The notes under the pieces were generated by a model. The model made no database searches. It saw nothing but the letters and a program-made list of their open reading frames with translations, and had not been told where the DNA came from. DNA of 21,602 nucleotides from contig DKQD01000020.1 of NCBI GenBank assembly GCA_002474345.1, positions 72,045 to 93,646 on the forward strand, in the 5' to 3' direction. Position 1 is the stretch's first letter. Every line of letters begins with the position of its first letter. Origin of the DNA: Bacteriovoracaceae bacterium UBA7317. GTDB taxonomy: Bacteria > Bdellovibrionota > Bacteriovoracia > Bacteriovoracales > Bacteriovoracaceae. The position numbers were made by a program, and so were the translations under genes. Positions 7,229 to 15,855 of the stretch are shown here, piece by piece.

Positions 7229-9322
7229 ATGGCAAATTCTCTCTATATCTCGTCCAATGAGGCCAGATCTGGCAAATCTCTGGTAAGTCTTGCCCTTACT
7301 GACCTCCTTTTAAAGAGAGTCCAAAGAGTTGGTTTTTTCAAACCCATAATAGATCGAAAAGAAGGTCAACAAAAAGACTCTCATATCAAACTGGTTCTTG
7401 AATATTTTAACTTATCAATACCTTACGAAAAGACATTTGGGTTGTACTGGGATCAAGTGAATGAATATATTTCCCAAGGGCTAAAAGGAAAGGTTTTCGA
7501 ACTTATTTTAGAAAAGTATAAAAACTTAGAGGATGATTGTGACTTCATACTTTGTGAAGGAACAAATTTTAAAAGCTCAAATACCTCCTTTGAAGCTGAG
7601 CTAAATATAGAAATCGCTCAAAACCTATCAACTCCTGTTCTTATAGTCGGAAATGCTAAAGACAAATATGAGAGGTCGATTACCTCTCTTATAAAAAACT
7701 CATTTCAGGGCTTTAAGTCCCAGGGAGTAAACGTCCTTGGCAGCATTATCAATAGAGTTCCTGAAGAGAATAAAGAATTTTTAAAAAAAACAATTCGAAA
7801 AAAGTTTAGAGATAGTTTTGTTATTAACGCTCTCATTCCTGAAGACCCTCTTCTTATATCCCCTACAATGAGAGAAGTCACCCAATACTTAAAAGCAGAA
7901 GTTCTTTATGGGAAAGAAAAGCTATCTCATCAAGCCTACCGCTACTCTATTGCGGCCATGCACCTCTCAAATTATTTAGAGCGCCTGACTGATCATTGCC
8001 TTGTCATTACTCCAGGGGATAGAGACGATATTATAATGGGTGTCCTTATGGCCCATAGGTCAAAAAACTTTCCGGCAATAGCAGGCATTATTCTTTCTTC
8101 TGGTGTAAGGCCCTCAAAGACGGTCCTTTCTCTTCTCGATGGACTTCCTTACTCTTTACCCATTCTATCCACTGAATACAATACTTTTGAGACAGCCTCG
8201 CTTTTAGATGACCTCCACTCTCAATTTCTTCCTGAAGAACCAGATAAGATTTATTTTGCTCTTAAAAAATTTGAAGAGTATGTAGACACTGAGCTTTTAT
8301 CCAAAAAAATAGTTCAAATTAAGTCTGATGCTCTATCTCCAAAAATGTTTGAGTATATATGTACACAAAAAGCAAAAAAAAGAAGGTCCCATATTGTTCT
8401 TCCTGAGGGGTCGGACTCCAGAGTCTTAAAAGCAACTCATCATCTTCTAGAAAGGAATATCGTCGAAATAACGCTTCTAGGAGACATTGAACAAATAAAG
8501 TCAGAAGCCTCCAAACTGGGGCTAAACTTGTCTAGGGCAAACCTGGTTGACCCTACACTTTCCGATAATTTTGAAAAATACACGACTGTTCTTTACAACC
8601 TTAGAAAGCATAAAGGACTCACAATGGATGGGGCAAAAGACCTCATGAGCGACGTCTCTTACTATGGTACAATGATGGTTCACCTGGACGACGCAGACGG
8701 AATGGTTTCAGGAGCTGTTCACACAACTCAACATACGATAAGACCTGCCCTTCAATTTATAAAGACTAGGCCTGATGTCAAAGCAGTTTCATCCGTCTTT
8801 TTCATGTGTCTTTCTGACAGAGTTTTGGTTTACGGCGACTGTGCCATAAATCCAAACCCTGATAGTGAACTGCTTGCTGAAATTGCCATTGCTTCTGCAG
8901 AAACTGCCGAGTCTTTTGGTATTGAGGCCAAAGTTGCTATGCTTTCCTATTCATCTGGATCCTCTGGGAAGGGAGAGGATGTCGAAAAGGTGAAAAAGGC
9001 GACAGAAATTGTGAAGGAGAAAAAACCTGACTTAAAAATAGAAGGCCCTATTCAATATGATGCTGCCGTTGACCCTGAAGTTGGGCAAAAAAAGATTCCT
9101 GGCTCAAAGGTAGCAGGCCAAGCAACCGTACTTATTTTCCCTGACTTAAATACGGGTAATAATACCTACAAAGCTGTTCAAAGAGAAACTGGAGCTGTTG
9201 CTATTGGTCCCCTTCTTCAAGGACTCAACAAACCTGTGAACGATTTAAGTAGAGGTTGCACCGTTCCCGATATTGTTAATACAGTCATCATGACGGCCAT
9301 TCAGGCGCAGGAATTACACTAA
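7229..9322 (+). CDS. pta: Phosphate acetyltransferase, long three-domain form
   Basis: Interconverts acetyl-CoA plus phosphate with acetyl phosphate plus CoA in the cytoplasm. The 697 residues are close to the long enterobacterial form (about 710). An N-terminal P-loop/BioD-like domain has SNEARSGKS at 9-17; a middle DRTGG-like domain occupies roughly 210-330; and the catalytic PTA_PTB domain runs from about 380 to the end, opening with HIVLPEGSDSRVLKA and containing SGAVHTT, a SYSSGSSG segment and IQYDAAVDPEV. The N-terminal domains are regulatory in characterised long forms. The ribosome site is weak (GAAGG about 13 bases before the ATG). The stop overlaps the ackA start by one base (TAATG), so the two are translationally coupled. 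Confidence 0.96.
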   Translation: MANSLYISSNEARSGKSLVSLALTDLLLKRVQRVGFFKPIIDRKEGQQKDSHIKLVLEYFNLSIPYEKTFGLYWDQVNEYISQGLKGKVFELILEKYKNLEDDCDFILCEGTNFKSSNTSFEAELNIEIAQNLSTPVLIVGNAKDKYERSITSLIKNSFQGFKSQGVNVLGSIINRVPEENKEFLKKTIRKKFRDSFVINALIPEDPLLISPTMREVTQYLKAEVLYGKEKLSHQAYRYSIAAMHLSNYLERLTDHCLVITPGDRDDIIMGVLMAHRSKNFPAIAGIILSSGVRPSKTVLSLLDGLPYSLPILSTEYNTFETASLLDDLHSQFLPEEPDKIYFALKKFEEYVDTELLSKKIVQIKSDALSPKMFEYICTQKAKKRRSHIVLPEGSDSRVLKATHHLLERNIVEITLLGDIEQIKSEASKLGLNLSRANLVDPTLSDNFEKYTTVLYNLRKHKGLTMDGAKDLMSDVSYYGTMMVHLDDADGMVSGAVHTTQHTIRPALQFIKTRPDVKAVSSVFFMCLSDRVLVYGDCAINPNPDSELLAEIAIASAETAESFGIEAKVAMLSYSSGSSGKGEDVEKVKKATEIVKEKKPDLKIEGPIQYDAAVDPEVGQKKIPGSKVAGQATVLIFPDLNTGNNTYKAVQRETGAVAIGPLLQGLNKPVNDLSRGCTVPDIVNTVIMTAIQAQELH

Positions 9323-10527
9323 TGAAAATTCTTGTCTTAAATGCAGGAAGTTCTTCCCTTAAATATAAAATCTTTGATTTAGACCATGATTTAGTTTTGG
9401 CCTCAGGCTTGGTTGAAAAAATTGGAGAAGAAAAGGCACACCTTATTTATGAAACCAAAAGTAAGAAAACCTATGAAGAGGAAGCACCCTTTAAAAATCA
9501 TAAAGAAGCTTTGGAAAAAATAATCTCAATTCTTCTGGATAAAAAGCTTGGGGTTTTAAATAGCGTTTCCGAACTTCAAGGCGTTGGCCATAGAGTGGTC
9601 CATGGTGGAGAAAGTTTTAAAATCCCTTGTAAAGTGAATGAAGAGGTTTTAAAGGGAATAGAAAAAATGATTCCACTTGCCCCCCTTCACAATCCTCCAA
9701 ACCTTGAAGGCCTTAAAGTTTCCATGTCCCTCTTCCCTAAGGTACCTCAAGTTGCCGTCTTTGATACTTCTTTTCATCAGACAATGCCTAAGCATGCTTT
9801 TAGATATGCCTTGCCAGAAGACCTGTATGAGAAACATGGTTTAAGGAGGTACGGGTTTCATGGTACAAGTCACCATTATGTAGCGAAAGTTGCTGCAAAC
9901 TATTTAAATATTCCCATTGAAAAATTAAATGCAATCACATTTCATTTAGGTAATGGCGGATCAATGGCCGCTATAAAAGGCGGTAAGAGCATTGATACTA
10001 GCATGGGAATGACTCCCCTTGAGGGACTTGTTATGGGGACAAGGTCCGGTGATATTGACCCCGCTATTCCCTTTTTTTTAGAAAGAGAATTAAAAATGGA
10101 TTTAAAATCCATAGACCTACTATTAAATAAGAAAAGTGGCTTAAAAGGCATTTGTGGAAAAAATGATATAAGAGATATTAGTAGACTTTCAAAAAATGGA
10201 GATGAAAAGGCCACATTGGCCCTTAATATTTATTGTTACCGAATAAAAAAATACCTGGGAGCCTATCTCGCTCTTTTGCCAAAATTAGATGCACTTGTTT
10301 TTACGGCGGGGATAGGAGAGAATTCAACTCTTGTTAGAGAGATGATTTTAAAAGACCTTAATCATTTAGGCATAAACCTAGATCAAGAAAAAAATAAGAA
10401 TGTAAAGAGAGGCACCATACAGGCAATTCAAGCGGAGGGCAAAGATCAAACGGTAATCAAAATACTTGTCGTTCCAACTGATGAAGAAAAGGAAATAGCC
10501 TCCCAAACAAAAGGCATTCTTAATTAA
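9322..10527 (+). CDS. ackA: Acetate kinase
   Basis: Converts acetyl phosphate and ADP to acetate and ATP, or the reverse, completing the pathway begun by Pta. The 401 residues are full length. Expected active-site residues are visible: N7 in VLNAGSSSLKYKIFD, R91 in GHRVVHGG, H123, D148 in FDTSFHQTMP, H180 in YGFHGTSHHYV, R241 in MGTRSGDIDPA, and an acidic pair near 388 in PTDEEKEIA. The adenosine-binding motif TAGIGENS is also present. It begins on the last base of pta. No clear terminator follows; only a weak 6-bp hairpin occurs in the 141-base gap before the next gene. With Pta it sets the acetyl-phosphate level and lets the cell gain ATP from acetyl-CoA or activate acetate. Confidence 0.97.
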   Translation: MKILVLNAGSSSLKYKIFDLDHDLVLASGLVEKIGEEKAHLIYETKSKKTYEEEAPFKNHKEALEKIISILLDKKLGVLNSVSELQGVGHRVVHGGESFKIPCKVNEEVLKGIEKMIPLAPLHNPPNLEGLKVSMSLFPKVPQVAVFDTSFHQTMPKHAFRYALPEDLYEKHGLRRYGFHGTSHHYVAKVAANYLNIPIEKLNAITFHLGNGGSMAAIKGGKSIDTSMGMTPLEGLVMGTRSGDIDPAIPFFLERELKMDLKSIDLLLNKKSGLKGICGKNDIRDISRLSKNGDEKATLALNIYCYRIKKYLGAYLALLPKLDALVFTAGIGENSTLVREMILKDLNHLGINLDQEKNKNVKRGTIQAIQAEGKDQTVIKILVVPTDEEKEIASQTKGILN

Positions 10528-10668
10528 AGTAGATCCCCTTTAAAGCTTCTTATTCATTAAATTTATTTTCCTTAGTTACATTTGTTTAATTTTTCTTTGT
10601 GTAGACAAAGCTAATCATTTAATTAAAAATTGAACGCACTTTTATTAATTATTTTTAGGAGTTGTATT

Positions 10669-11094
10669 ATGTCAAATAATGACGCAATTAATGTAACAAA
10701 AGATCAAATCGAAGCCTTTAACGACAAAAATTGGGACAAGTGGCTAAGCTTAACTGCTGACAACTGTGTTTATGATGAAGTTGCTACCCAAAATAAGATT
10801 GAAGGTAGTGAAAAAATCGTAGAAATAATGAAAGCCTGGAAGGAAGCATTTCCAAATGTTAAGGGTGTTATTAATCATGCGACAACAGATGGAAAACATG
10901 CAACATTGCAAGTGACATGGATTGGAAAACACACAGGTCCTCTTCAAACACCTAATGGAAATATTCCCCCAACAGGAAAAGAAATACAAATCAGAGGCTG
11001 CTATATTGGCGAAATTGAAAATGGAAAGGTTAAAAAATGCGATAACTACTTTGATATGATGACTATGATGACTCAGCTAGGTTTAGCGAACTAA
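10669..11094 (+). CDS. SnoaL-like (NTF2-fold, ester cyclase family) protein
   Basis: Small single-domain protein of 141 residues with the SnoaL/NTF2-like cone fold. The N-terminal helix region reads IEAFNDKNWDKWLSL with DNCVYDE. The middle has FPNVKG and the family strand pattern VTWIGKHTGPL. The C-terminal half shows the signature IPPTGKEIQIRG, then ENGKVKKCDNYFDMMTMMTQL, which matches SnoaL-like ester cyclases well. Members range from polyketide cyclases to proteins of unknown role; no polyketide genes are nearby, so the substrate is unknown. I chose the ATG at 10669 because AGGAG lies 7 bases upstream; an in-frame ATT-region extension to 10630 lacks a ribosome site. No signal peptide is seen. 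A strong hairpin follows the stop, so it ends its transcript. Confidence 0.85.
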   Translation: MSNNDAINVTKDQIEAFNDKNWDKWLSLTADNCVYDEVATQNKIEGSEKIVEIMKAWKEAFPNVKGVINHATTDGKHATLQVTWIGKHTGPLQTPNGNIPPTGKEIQIRGCYIGEIENGKVKKCDNYFDMMTMMTQLGLAN

Positions 11095-11100
11095 TAAGTT

Positions 11101-11128
11101 TTTGGGCCAACCTCAAAGTTGGCCCAAA
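11101..11128. terminator. Bidirectional hairpin between convergent genes
   Basis: TTTGGGCCAAC and GTTGGCCCAAA form a perfect 11-bp GC-containing stem around the loop CTCAAA, 6 bases past the SnoaL-like stop and 21 before the esterase stop. T runs on either side are poor, but location and strength suit a shared transcript end. Confidence 0.65.
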
Positions 11129-11149
11129 CCTTAAAAGCACATATGCTTC

Positions 11150-12034
11150 TTACTTTATTTCAAAAAAGTCATAAATTTTTTTGACTTCTCTCAATCCAAG
11201 ATAATAGTAATGTGACGCACCATCTATAGTCCAAAACTCCACTTTACCGTTTGCTTGACAACCGTGAGTCTTTTTCACATTAATTTTTCGACCTAATGTC
11301 GCCCGAAAAGAAGATCCTTGAAAACTCCCCCCGCTACATAGATTTTTTTCTTCCCAAAAGCTGACGGTCTTGTAAGCACTTGGATGCCACCTTGAACCTT
11401 CAAAGGGCCCTCCGGCCGCGGGCCCGCTTCCTTCAAATAAAATTGTCTTGTCTTTTGTGCTATGAATGTGAAGAACCTTAAGTGGTCTTATAGGTTCACA
11501 TTTTTGGGACTCCATGGGCCCGGAGCCTGCAAAGCTTACGACACCACTTATTAGGTCTGATGCCTCACAGGCCATACGGTAGGCCATAAAACCACCATTA
11601 GAAAAACCAGCTACAAAAATTTTATCTTCGTTAATGGGATATTCTTTTTTTAATTTATTTATGATTGATCTCAAAAAAGAAACGTCATTTGGGACTTGAT
11701 CTGCATGGCCATCACAACAGTTTAGGCCACTCCAAAATCTTTTTCCTTTTTTGTCCTTAATACCTGAAGGAACAGCTACGATAGTTTTCCTTTTGCTTGA
11801 GAGGTAATTAAGAGGAAGCACAAATCTCTGCTGCGATGGGTTACTAGAGTAGCCATGCAGTGAAATAATAAGAGACAACTTTTCACCTTTTGAAATTTTT
11901 CTAGGGGCATAAACAATCGTAGGTGCTCGCCCTTCCTCAGAGGAAACAGTTTTTTTGGCGGGGAAAATACTGGAGTGAGAATTTTCGGTAGAAAGAAAAA
12001 ACGCAACCACAAATAAGAATAAAAAGCTTTTCAT
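11150..12034 (-). CDS. Secreted PHB-depolymerase-type esterase (LpqC family)
   Basis: Exported alpha/beta hydrolase of about 294 residues, likely cleaving ester bonds in the periplasm or outside the cell. The start I prefer (ATG at 12034) gives a clean signal peptide, MKSFLFLFVVAFFLSTENSHSS; an AGGAG lies 11 bases upstream. An upstream in-frame ATG at 12058 has no ribosome site. The fold markers are the oxyanion segment ISLHGYSSN, the nucleophile elbow GFSNGG (Ser145), a probable acid in STKDKTI (Asp195) and the catalytic His in DGASHYY (His275). A CCDGHADQ segment resembles the LpqC/PHB depolymerase/feruloyl esterase group. A short GC-rich patch (about 11406-11430) encodes a Gly/Pro-rich loop GSGPAAGGPFEGS, unlike the AT-rich surroundings. 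Substrate is unknown; polyhydroxyalkanoate would be a guess. Confidence 0.85.
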   Translation of the reverse strand: MKSFLFLFVVAFFLSTENSHSSIFPAKKTVSSEEGRAPTIVYAPRKISKGEKLSLIISLHGYSSNPSQQRFVLPLNYLSSKRKTIVAVPSGIKDKKGKRFWSGLNCCDGHADQVPNDVSFLRSIINKLKKEYPINEDKIFVAGFSNGGFMAYRMACEASDLISGVVSFAGSGPMESQKCEPIRPLKVLHIHSTKDKTILFEGSGPAAGGPFEGSRWHPSAYKTVSFWEEKNLCSGGSFQGSSFRATLGRKINVKKTHGCQANGKVEFWTIDGASHYYYLGLREVKKIYDFFEIK

Positions 12035-12189
12035 TTTCTTAGATACTCCTTTAAACATTGAGGACTACACAATACAGGGAGTAAATTTTTGAAGCTATAA
12101 CAAATGAAAAGAATACAGATAGACAAATACTGGACAAGGCAAAATAGTGAAAGTGAAACACCCATTAAAAATGAAATCTCTCCACAAAA

Positions 12190-13443
12190 TTAATCTAAAT
12201 AATCCCAAGGGATAATGTCTCCGCTAACTTTTAAAGTTTTTAAGATAAAGTACAAACCACCTATTTTTCTATCTATAAAAAGGTTTTGATGGGGAAGATA
12301 ATTTAACTTAACCCTCTTTAGGAGCTCTTTACTTCTATTTAAAGCTTGAGTTGGAATTTTTGAATTTCCCCAATCATAGTATTTTTTGGTAAATGGTTCA
12401 CTAACCAATAAAAAATAATCCCAAAGAAGGCCTTCATCGGTGTGATTAAAATCGATAAAGTTATGTTTTTCTAATATATCCCACAATGCCTTTTTGTCTC
12501 TCCTAGCGATTCCTCTCATGATTCCCTGATAATCCTGAGAGATCTCTTTAGAAAGCTCTTTAGTAGCACCGAAATCCAAAAGAACCCACTTATTATCTTT
12601 AATGAGATAATTTCCAGCATGAGCGTCACTTTGTACTAAATTCCATTCAAAAATTTCTTTAAAAAAGAGTTCAAAAAAATCTTTTCCAAGTTTATTTCTG
12701 CTAGTCTGACTTAAATTAAGAACTTCATCTTGGATACTATGTCCTTTAATGAAAGCTGTACAAATAAAGGTTTTACTTGAAAATTCTTTAAAAACTTGAG
12801 GGACTATGTACTTATCTCCAACGAGAGAAGCGTACTTTAACGTTAAATTGGCTTCTTTTTCATAATCCATCTCCTGCAAAAGCATAACCTTAATTTCTTT
12901 AAAAATACTATCGAGGTTGTAATCTTTAGGAACGACTTTGGTGAAACTTAAAAGAAGCCTTAAAGCTTTCAAATCGAGGTCTATAACTCTTTGAATATTT
13001 TTATACTGTATCTTAAGAGCGTATTCTTTTTTACCTGTTTCTTTGTCAATTGCCTTATGAACTTGCCCAATAGACGCCGCTGCTATAGGACTTTTAGATA
13101 TAACTAACTCTTCTAAAATTTTTGGATCGAGTTGCTTTGAAATTTGGTTCCAACTGAGAAATGATGATTGTGATTGAAGTTGCTCTAATAAATTTTCAAC
13201 TTCTGGAGGAAGTAATTCCTTGCCATATAAAGAAAGGATCTGACCTGCTTTTAAAAGACTTCCCTTTAACTGACCTAGGTCTTCAGTAAGAACGCCCATC
13301 TTATTTTGGAGATAGCGGCCAAATTTATCGGAAACTTCTTTTTCGCTAGAGAAAAAAAGCTCTTTTCCAAGTTGAGTCGCTAATTTTGCAAGAATTAGAT
13401 TTCTTTTAAAGAAACCAGTGTTGAGTTTGCTTAGCTCTTTCAT
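12190..13443 (-). CDS. ABC1/UbiB (AarF-domain) kinase-like protein
   Basis: Atypical kinase-like protein of 417 residues. Family hallmarks appear in order: the KxGQ motif as LLKAGQ (K65-Q68), the alanine-rich nucleotide loop AAASIGQVHKA (121-131) in place of a glycine-rich loop, a lysine in YALKIQY (K144), QEMDYEKEANL (190-200), the catalytic-loop segment QSDAHAGNY (D273, N278), and metal-binding LLDFG (D290). The usual HADPHPGN is changed to QSDAHAGN, keeping the Asp and Asn. Unlike ubiquinone-pathway UbiB it has no obvious C-terminal pair of membrane helices. Related proteins are ATPases that support lipid or quinone metabolism. No ubi genes are nearby, so a specific function is not claimed. 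The ATG at 13443 has an AAGGAA ribosome site. Confidence 0.88.
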   Translation of the reverse strand: MKELSKLNTGFFKRNLILAKLATQLGKELFFSSEKEVSDKFGRYLQNKMGVLTEDLGQLKGSLLKAGQILSLYGKELLPPEVENLLEQLQSQSSFLSWNQISKQLDPKILEELVISKSPIAAASIGQVHKAIDKETGKKEYALKIQYKNIQRVIDLDLKALRLLLSFTKVVPKDYNLDSIFKEIKVMLLQEMDYEKEANLTLKYASLVGDKYIVPQVFKEFSSKTFICTAFIKGHSIQDEVLNLSQTSRNKLGKDFFELFFKEIFEWNLVQSDAHAGNYLIKDNKWVLLDFGATKELSKEISQDYQGIMRGIARRDKKALWDILEKHNFIDFNHTDEGLLWDYFLLVSEPFTKKYYDWGNSKIPTQALNRSKELLKRVKLNYLPHQNLFIDRKIGGLYFILKTLKVSGDIIPWDYLD

Positions 13444-13602
13444 TCAAGAAGTTCCTTGCTTCCGGTGAATTTTATCAACCTACAACCTTTATATTCTATT
13501 CCATTAAAACGGGCCACTTTTAGTTTCTTTTAAAATGAGGCTACGAGGCTTTTAGACATATCTAAGGAAAATAGTTATTTCATTGACTTATAAACTTTTT
13601 TT

Positions 13603-14319
13603 TTAGAGGTCATTCTCTGGGACTGAAGTAAATACACACCGAAACCCAATGTAGACGACGTGGAAATCCTTGTCTTTAAACTGGAAGCCGCTTTCTTTTG
13701 TCTTTTCCGGGCCATACCAAAAACTTGCGCCAAGAGTGATTCTTTCCTTACCTCTTTTATCTAGCCCCCACTCCCAAGCATTTCCACCCATGTCATAAAG
13801 GTCATTGATGCCTGATTTAAAACTTTTTACAGGAGACAACCCCATAAATTTGTCCTTTTCCCAGTCTAAATTCATTTCCTCTGCCCTTTCGCCTGAGGGA
13901 TATGGGTAAGTGCGACCTTTTTTAAAATTTGTTGGCTTTGATTGGCTTTTTAAGATTTGAGTATAAGCAGCTCTTTTCCATTGTTTCTTAGTTGGGAGGT
14001 CTCCTCCTAAAAACTGGCAATAGGATCTCGCCTCATTCCAGGTAATATGAACTGCCGGAAGATTAAAAGACGTTTTTTTTCCAAAAGGGCTTAAGTAAGA
14101 CCATTTTTTCTTTAACTCCCAACCGGCTCCCCAACGATAAGATCCTCCTGTTATTTGCGCCTTCGTCTTTTTTTTATGTTTCTTTAAATAGACATGAAAA
14201 TTTGAAATCGTAACTTCACTGTCTTGGATGTAAAAATTATCAATTTTTATTAATTTACTACTAGATTCAGTTGATAGAAGAACTGCTATTATAAAAAAAA
14301 AAGGAATTACAAACCTCAT
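13603..14319 (-). CDS. Exported SUMF1/formylglycine-generating-enzyme-fold protein
   Basis: A 238-residue protein with an N-terminal signal peptide (MRFVIPFFFIIAVLLSTESSS) followed by one FGE-sulfatase (SUMF1) domain. Diagnostic blocks are the opening DNFYIQDSEVT, the central VHITWNEARSYCQFLGGDLP (about 90-109), the DMGGNAWEWG motif (176-185) and the ending YIGFRC (223-228). In true formylglycine-generating enzymes the stretch after the WEW motif reads GGSF with two copper-binding cysteines; here it is GASFWYGPEKTKES, with neither cysteine. It is therefore probably not a sulfatase-activating enzyme, and no sulfatase gene is nearby. Many exported relatives are structural or binding proteins. 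It starts 23 bases after the ACT-domain gene and probably shares its transcript. Its ribosome site is weak (AAGGTGTGAG, rather distant). Confidence 0.82.
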   Translation of the reverse strand: MRFVIPFFFIIAVLLSTESSSKLIKIDNFYIQDSEVTISNFHVYLKKHKKKTKAQITGGSYRWGAGWELKKKWSYLSPFGKKTSFNLPAVHITWNEARSYCQFLGGDLPTKKQWKRAAYTQILKSQSKPTNFKKGRTYPYPSGERAEEMNLDWEKDKFMGLSPVKSFKSGINDLYDMGGNAWEWGLDKRGKERITLGASFWYGPEKTKESGFQFKDKDFHVVYIGFRCVFTSVPENDL

Positions 14320-14342
14320 AGTTTTATACTCACACCTTTAAA

Positions 14343-14906
14343 TTAAGTAATTTTTTTTCTAAAAATATTGTTTTCCAGTATCGTTACTTCTGCCTTATGT
14401 TCTTTTCCACAATTTAAAATCTTATCTTTGAATTTTTGTATATGATGTCCATCAGATAAGGATATATAAAATTCAAGGCTCTGAAACTTATTTGGAATGA
14501 TATTATCAATCCTACTTATATTGATATTATTATCAGAAAATAATTTGGAAATTTCATGAATAAAAGAAGTCGGTAATATATTTGAAGCGGTACACTTTAC
14601 AATAAAATCTTCAGAGTTTTCAATAGACGGACGGTTGTCATTATCTTCTCTTAAAATATAGTCATAATTCATTTCAAGTTTCAAATTTTTAGCTTCAAAG
14701 AGAAGGTCTTTTAAAATATCGTCATGATTATAATTATTACCATTTTTTGTAAAAACAAGGCTTAAAGAAAGGAGGCCGTGCATAACGACTTGCCCCATAC
14801 CTGTAAGTTTCCCCTTTCCTTTAATTATTTTTTTCACAAGTTTCGAGGTAATACCAGGCTTATCCTGTCCACTTATAGTAACGAGGATTCTTTTTGCCTC
14901 AGACAC
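14343..14906 (-). CDS. Tandem ACT-domain protein, SerB regulatory half without the phosphatase domain
   Basis: 187 residues holding two ACT domains (about 7-85 and 98-180). The first reads ILVTISGQDKPGITSKL, then GMGQVVMHGLLSLSLVF and ILKDLLFEAKNLKLEM; these blocks match the N-terminal ACT region of long SerB phosphoserine phosphatases, which hydrolyse phosphoserine in serine synthesis. The chain ends VTILENNIFRKKIT. In SerB the corresponding ENNIFR-like linker leads straight into the catalytic HAD motif DxDST, which is absent here in all three frames downstream. Start is GTG at 14906 with an AAGGA ribosome site 6-7 bases upstream. The ACT domains look intact, so it may work as an amino-acid-sensing regulator, or it may be a remnant of serB after loss of its 3' part. 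SerB-like origin is inferred from motifs recalled, not an alignment. Confidence 0.8.
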   Translation of the reverse strand: MSEAKRILVTISGQDKPGITSKLVKKIIKGKGKLTGMGQVVMHGLLSLSLVFTKNGNNYNHDDILKDLLFEAKNLKLEMNYDYILREDNDNRPSIENSEDFIVKCTASNILPTSFIHEISKLFSDNNINISRIDNIIPNKFQSLEFYISLSDGHHIQKFKDKILNCGKEHKAEVTILENNIFRKKIT

Positions 14907-15082
14907 TTTAGTTCCTTATTTATGTAAAAGCTAATTTTTTACTATTATTATTTTTTTTAATTTTAATATTTTAGTTATTTTTATTAATCTGCAAATTGTT
15001 AGACTCTTTTATGAGAAAAACTAGCTAACCCCTTTTTAATAAGAAAAGAAATAACTAGCCCATATAATTTCTTTTAAAGGTT

Positions 15083-15823
15083 TTAAATTAGAATTTGGCT
15101 TAAAAATAATTTCGTTCTATCGTGTTGAGGATCGCTGAAAAAAGGACCGGGTTCATTTTCTTCTATAATTTTTCCATAATCCATAAAAATAACTCTATCA
15201 GCGACTTCTTTGGCAAAACCCATTTCATGAGTCACCACAATCATTGTCATTCCTTCTTTTGCTAGATCAACCATAACCTCAAGAACTTCTTTAACCATTT
15301 CAGGATCAAGCGCCGAAGTTGGTTCATCGAAAAGCATAATTTTTGGTTTCATGCAAAGACTTCTCGCTATGGCGACTCTTTGCTGTTGCCCCCCAGAAAG
15401 CTGGCCAGGAAACTTCATTGCCTGCTCCTGAATTTGCACCCTTTCAAGATAATGGTAAGCAATTTCCTCGGCATCCTTTCTATTCATCTTTCTTACCCAA
15501 ATTGGGGCAAGAGTCAGATTTTCTAAAATTGTTAAATGGGGAAAGAGGTTAAAGTGCTGGAAGACCATTCCAACATCTGCTCTTACGCTATCAACATTTT
15601 TTACGTTATCCTTTAACTCTATACCATTAACGACGATCGTTCCTTTTTGATGAACTTCAAGGCGGTTTAAACACCTGACTAGAGTAGACTTACCAGAACC
15701 AGAAGGCCCACAAATAACGATTTTTTCACCCTGAGTTACCTCTAAGTTTATATTTTGAAGAACATGAAACTTTCCAAACCATTTATCTAGGCTTTTAACT
15801 GATATAACTAGAGGATTTGTCAT
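15083..15823 (-). CDS. aapP: General amino-acid ABC transporter ATP-binding protein
   Basis: Cytoplasmic ATPase of a polar amino-acid importer, 246 residues, the usual length of GlnQ/AapP. Walker [10 protein letters not shown] is at 39-47, the Q-loop in [12 protein letters not shown] near 88, the signature LSGGQQQR at 142-149, Walker B with [12 protein letters not shown] from 166, and the switch His in [14 protein letters not shown] at 199. The wording of these motifs is that of the polar amino-acid (PAAT) ATPases. The ATG at 15823 follows an AAGGAAA ribosome site, 32 bases after aapM, and it closes the aapJQMP operon. No clear terminator hairpin is seen in the 176-base AT-rich gap downstream. 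Confidence 0.93.
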   Translation of the reverse strand: MTNPLVISVKSLDKWFGKFHVLQNINLEVTQGEKIVICGPSGSGKSTLVRCLNRLEVHQKGTIVVNGIELKDNVKNVDSVRADVGMVFQHFNLFPHLTILENLTLAPIWVRKMNRKDAEEIAYHYLERVQIQEQAMKFPGQLSGGQQQRVAIARSLCMKPKIMLFDEPTSALDPEMVKEVLEVMVDLAKEGMTMIVVTHEMGFAKEVADRVIFMDYGKIIEENEPGPFFSDPQHDRTKLFLSQILI

Positions 15824-15855
15824 ATTCTATTTTCCTTTTTATAACTTACCTAGAT

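Noticed and set aside
10595..10610. CTTTGT/ACAAAG 6-bp inverted repeat after ackA
   Set aside because: Short, AT-rich, and no T run follows on the plus strand; too weak to call a terminator or operator.
12104..12193. Plus-strand 29-codon open frame beginning MKRIQIDKYWTRQ
   Set aside because: No ribosome site at usable distance, overlaps the end of the ABC1 gene by a few bases, and the composition shows nothing recognisable.
13552..13565. TTAGA/TCTAA inverted repeat between the SUMF1 and ABC1 genes
   Set aside because: Five-base arms in AT-rich DNA are expected by chance.
14907..15082. Terminator for the aap operon in the gap before the ACT gene
   Set aside because: Only short repeats around CTAGCTA-like text; no convincing stem followed by a T run.
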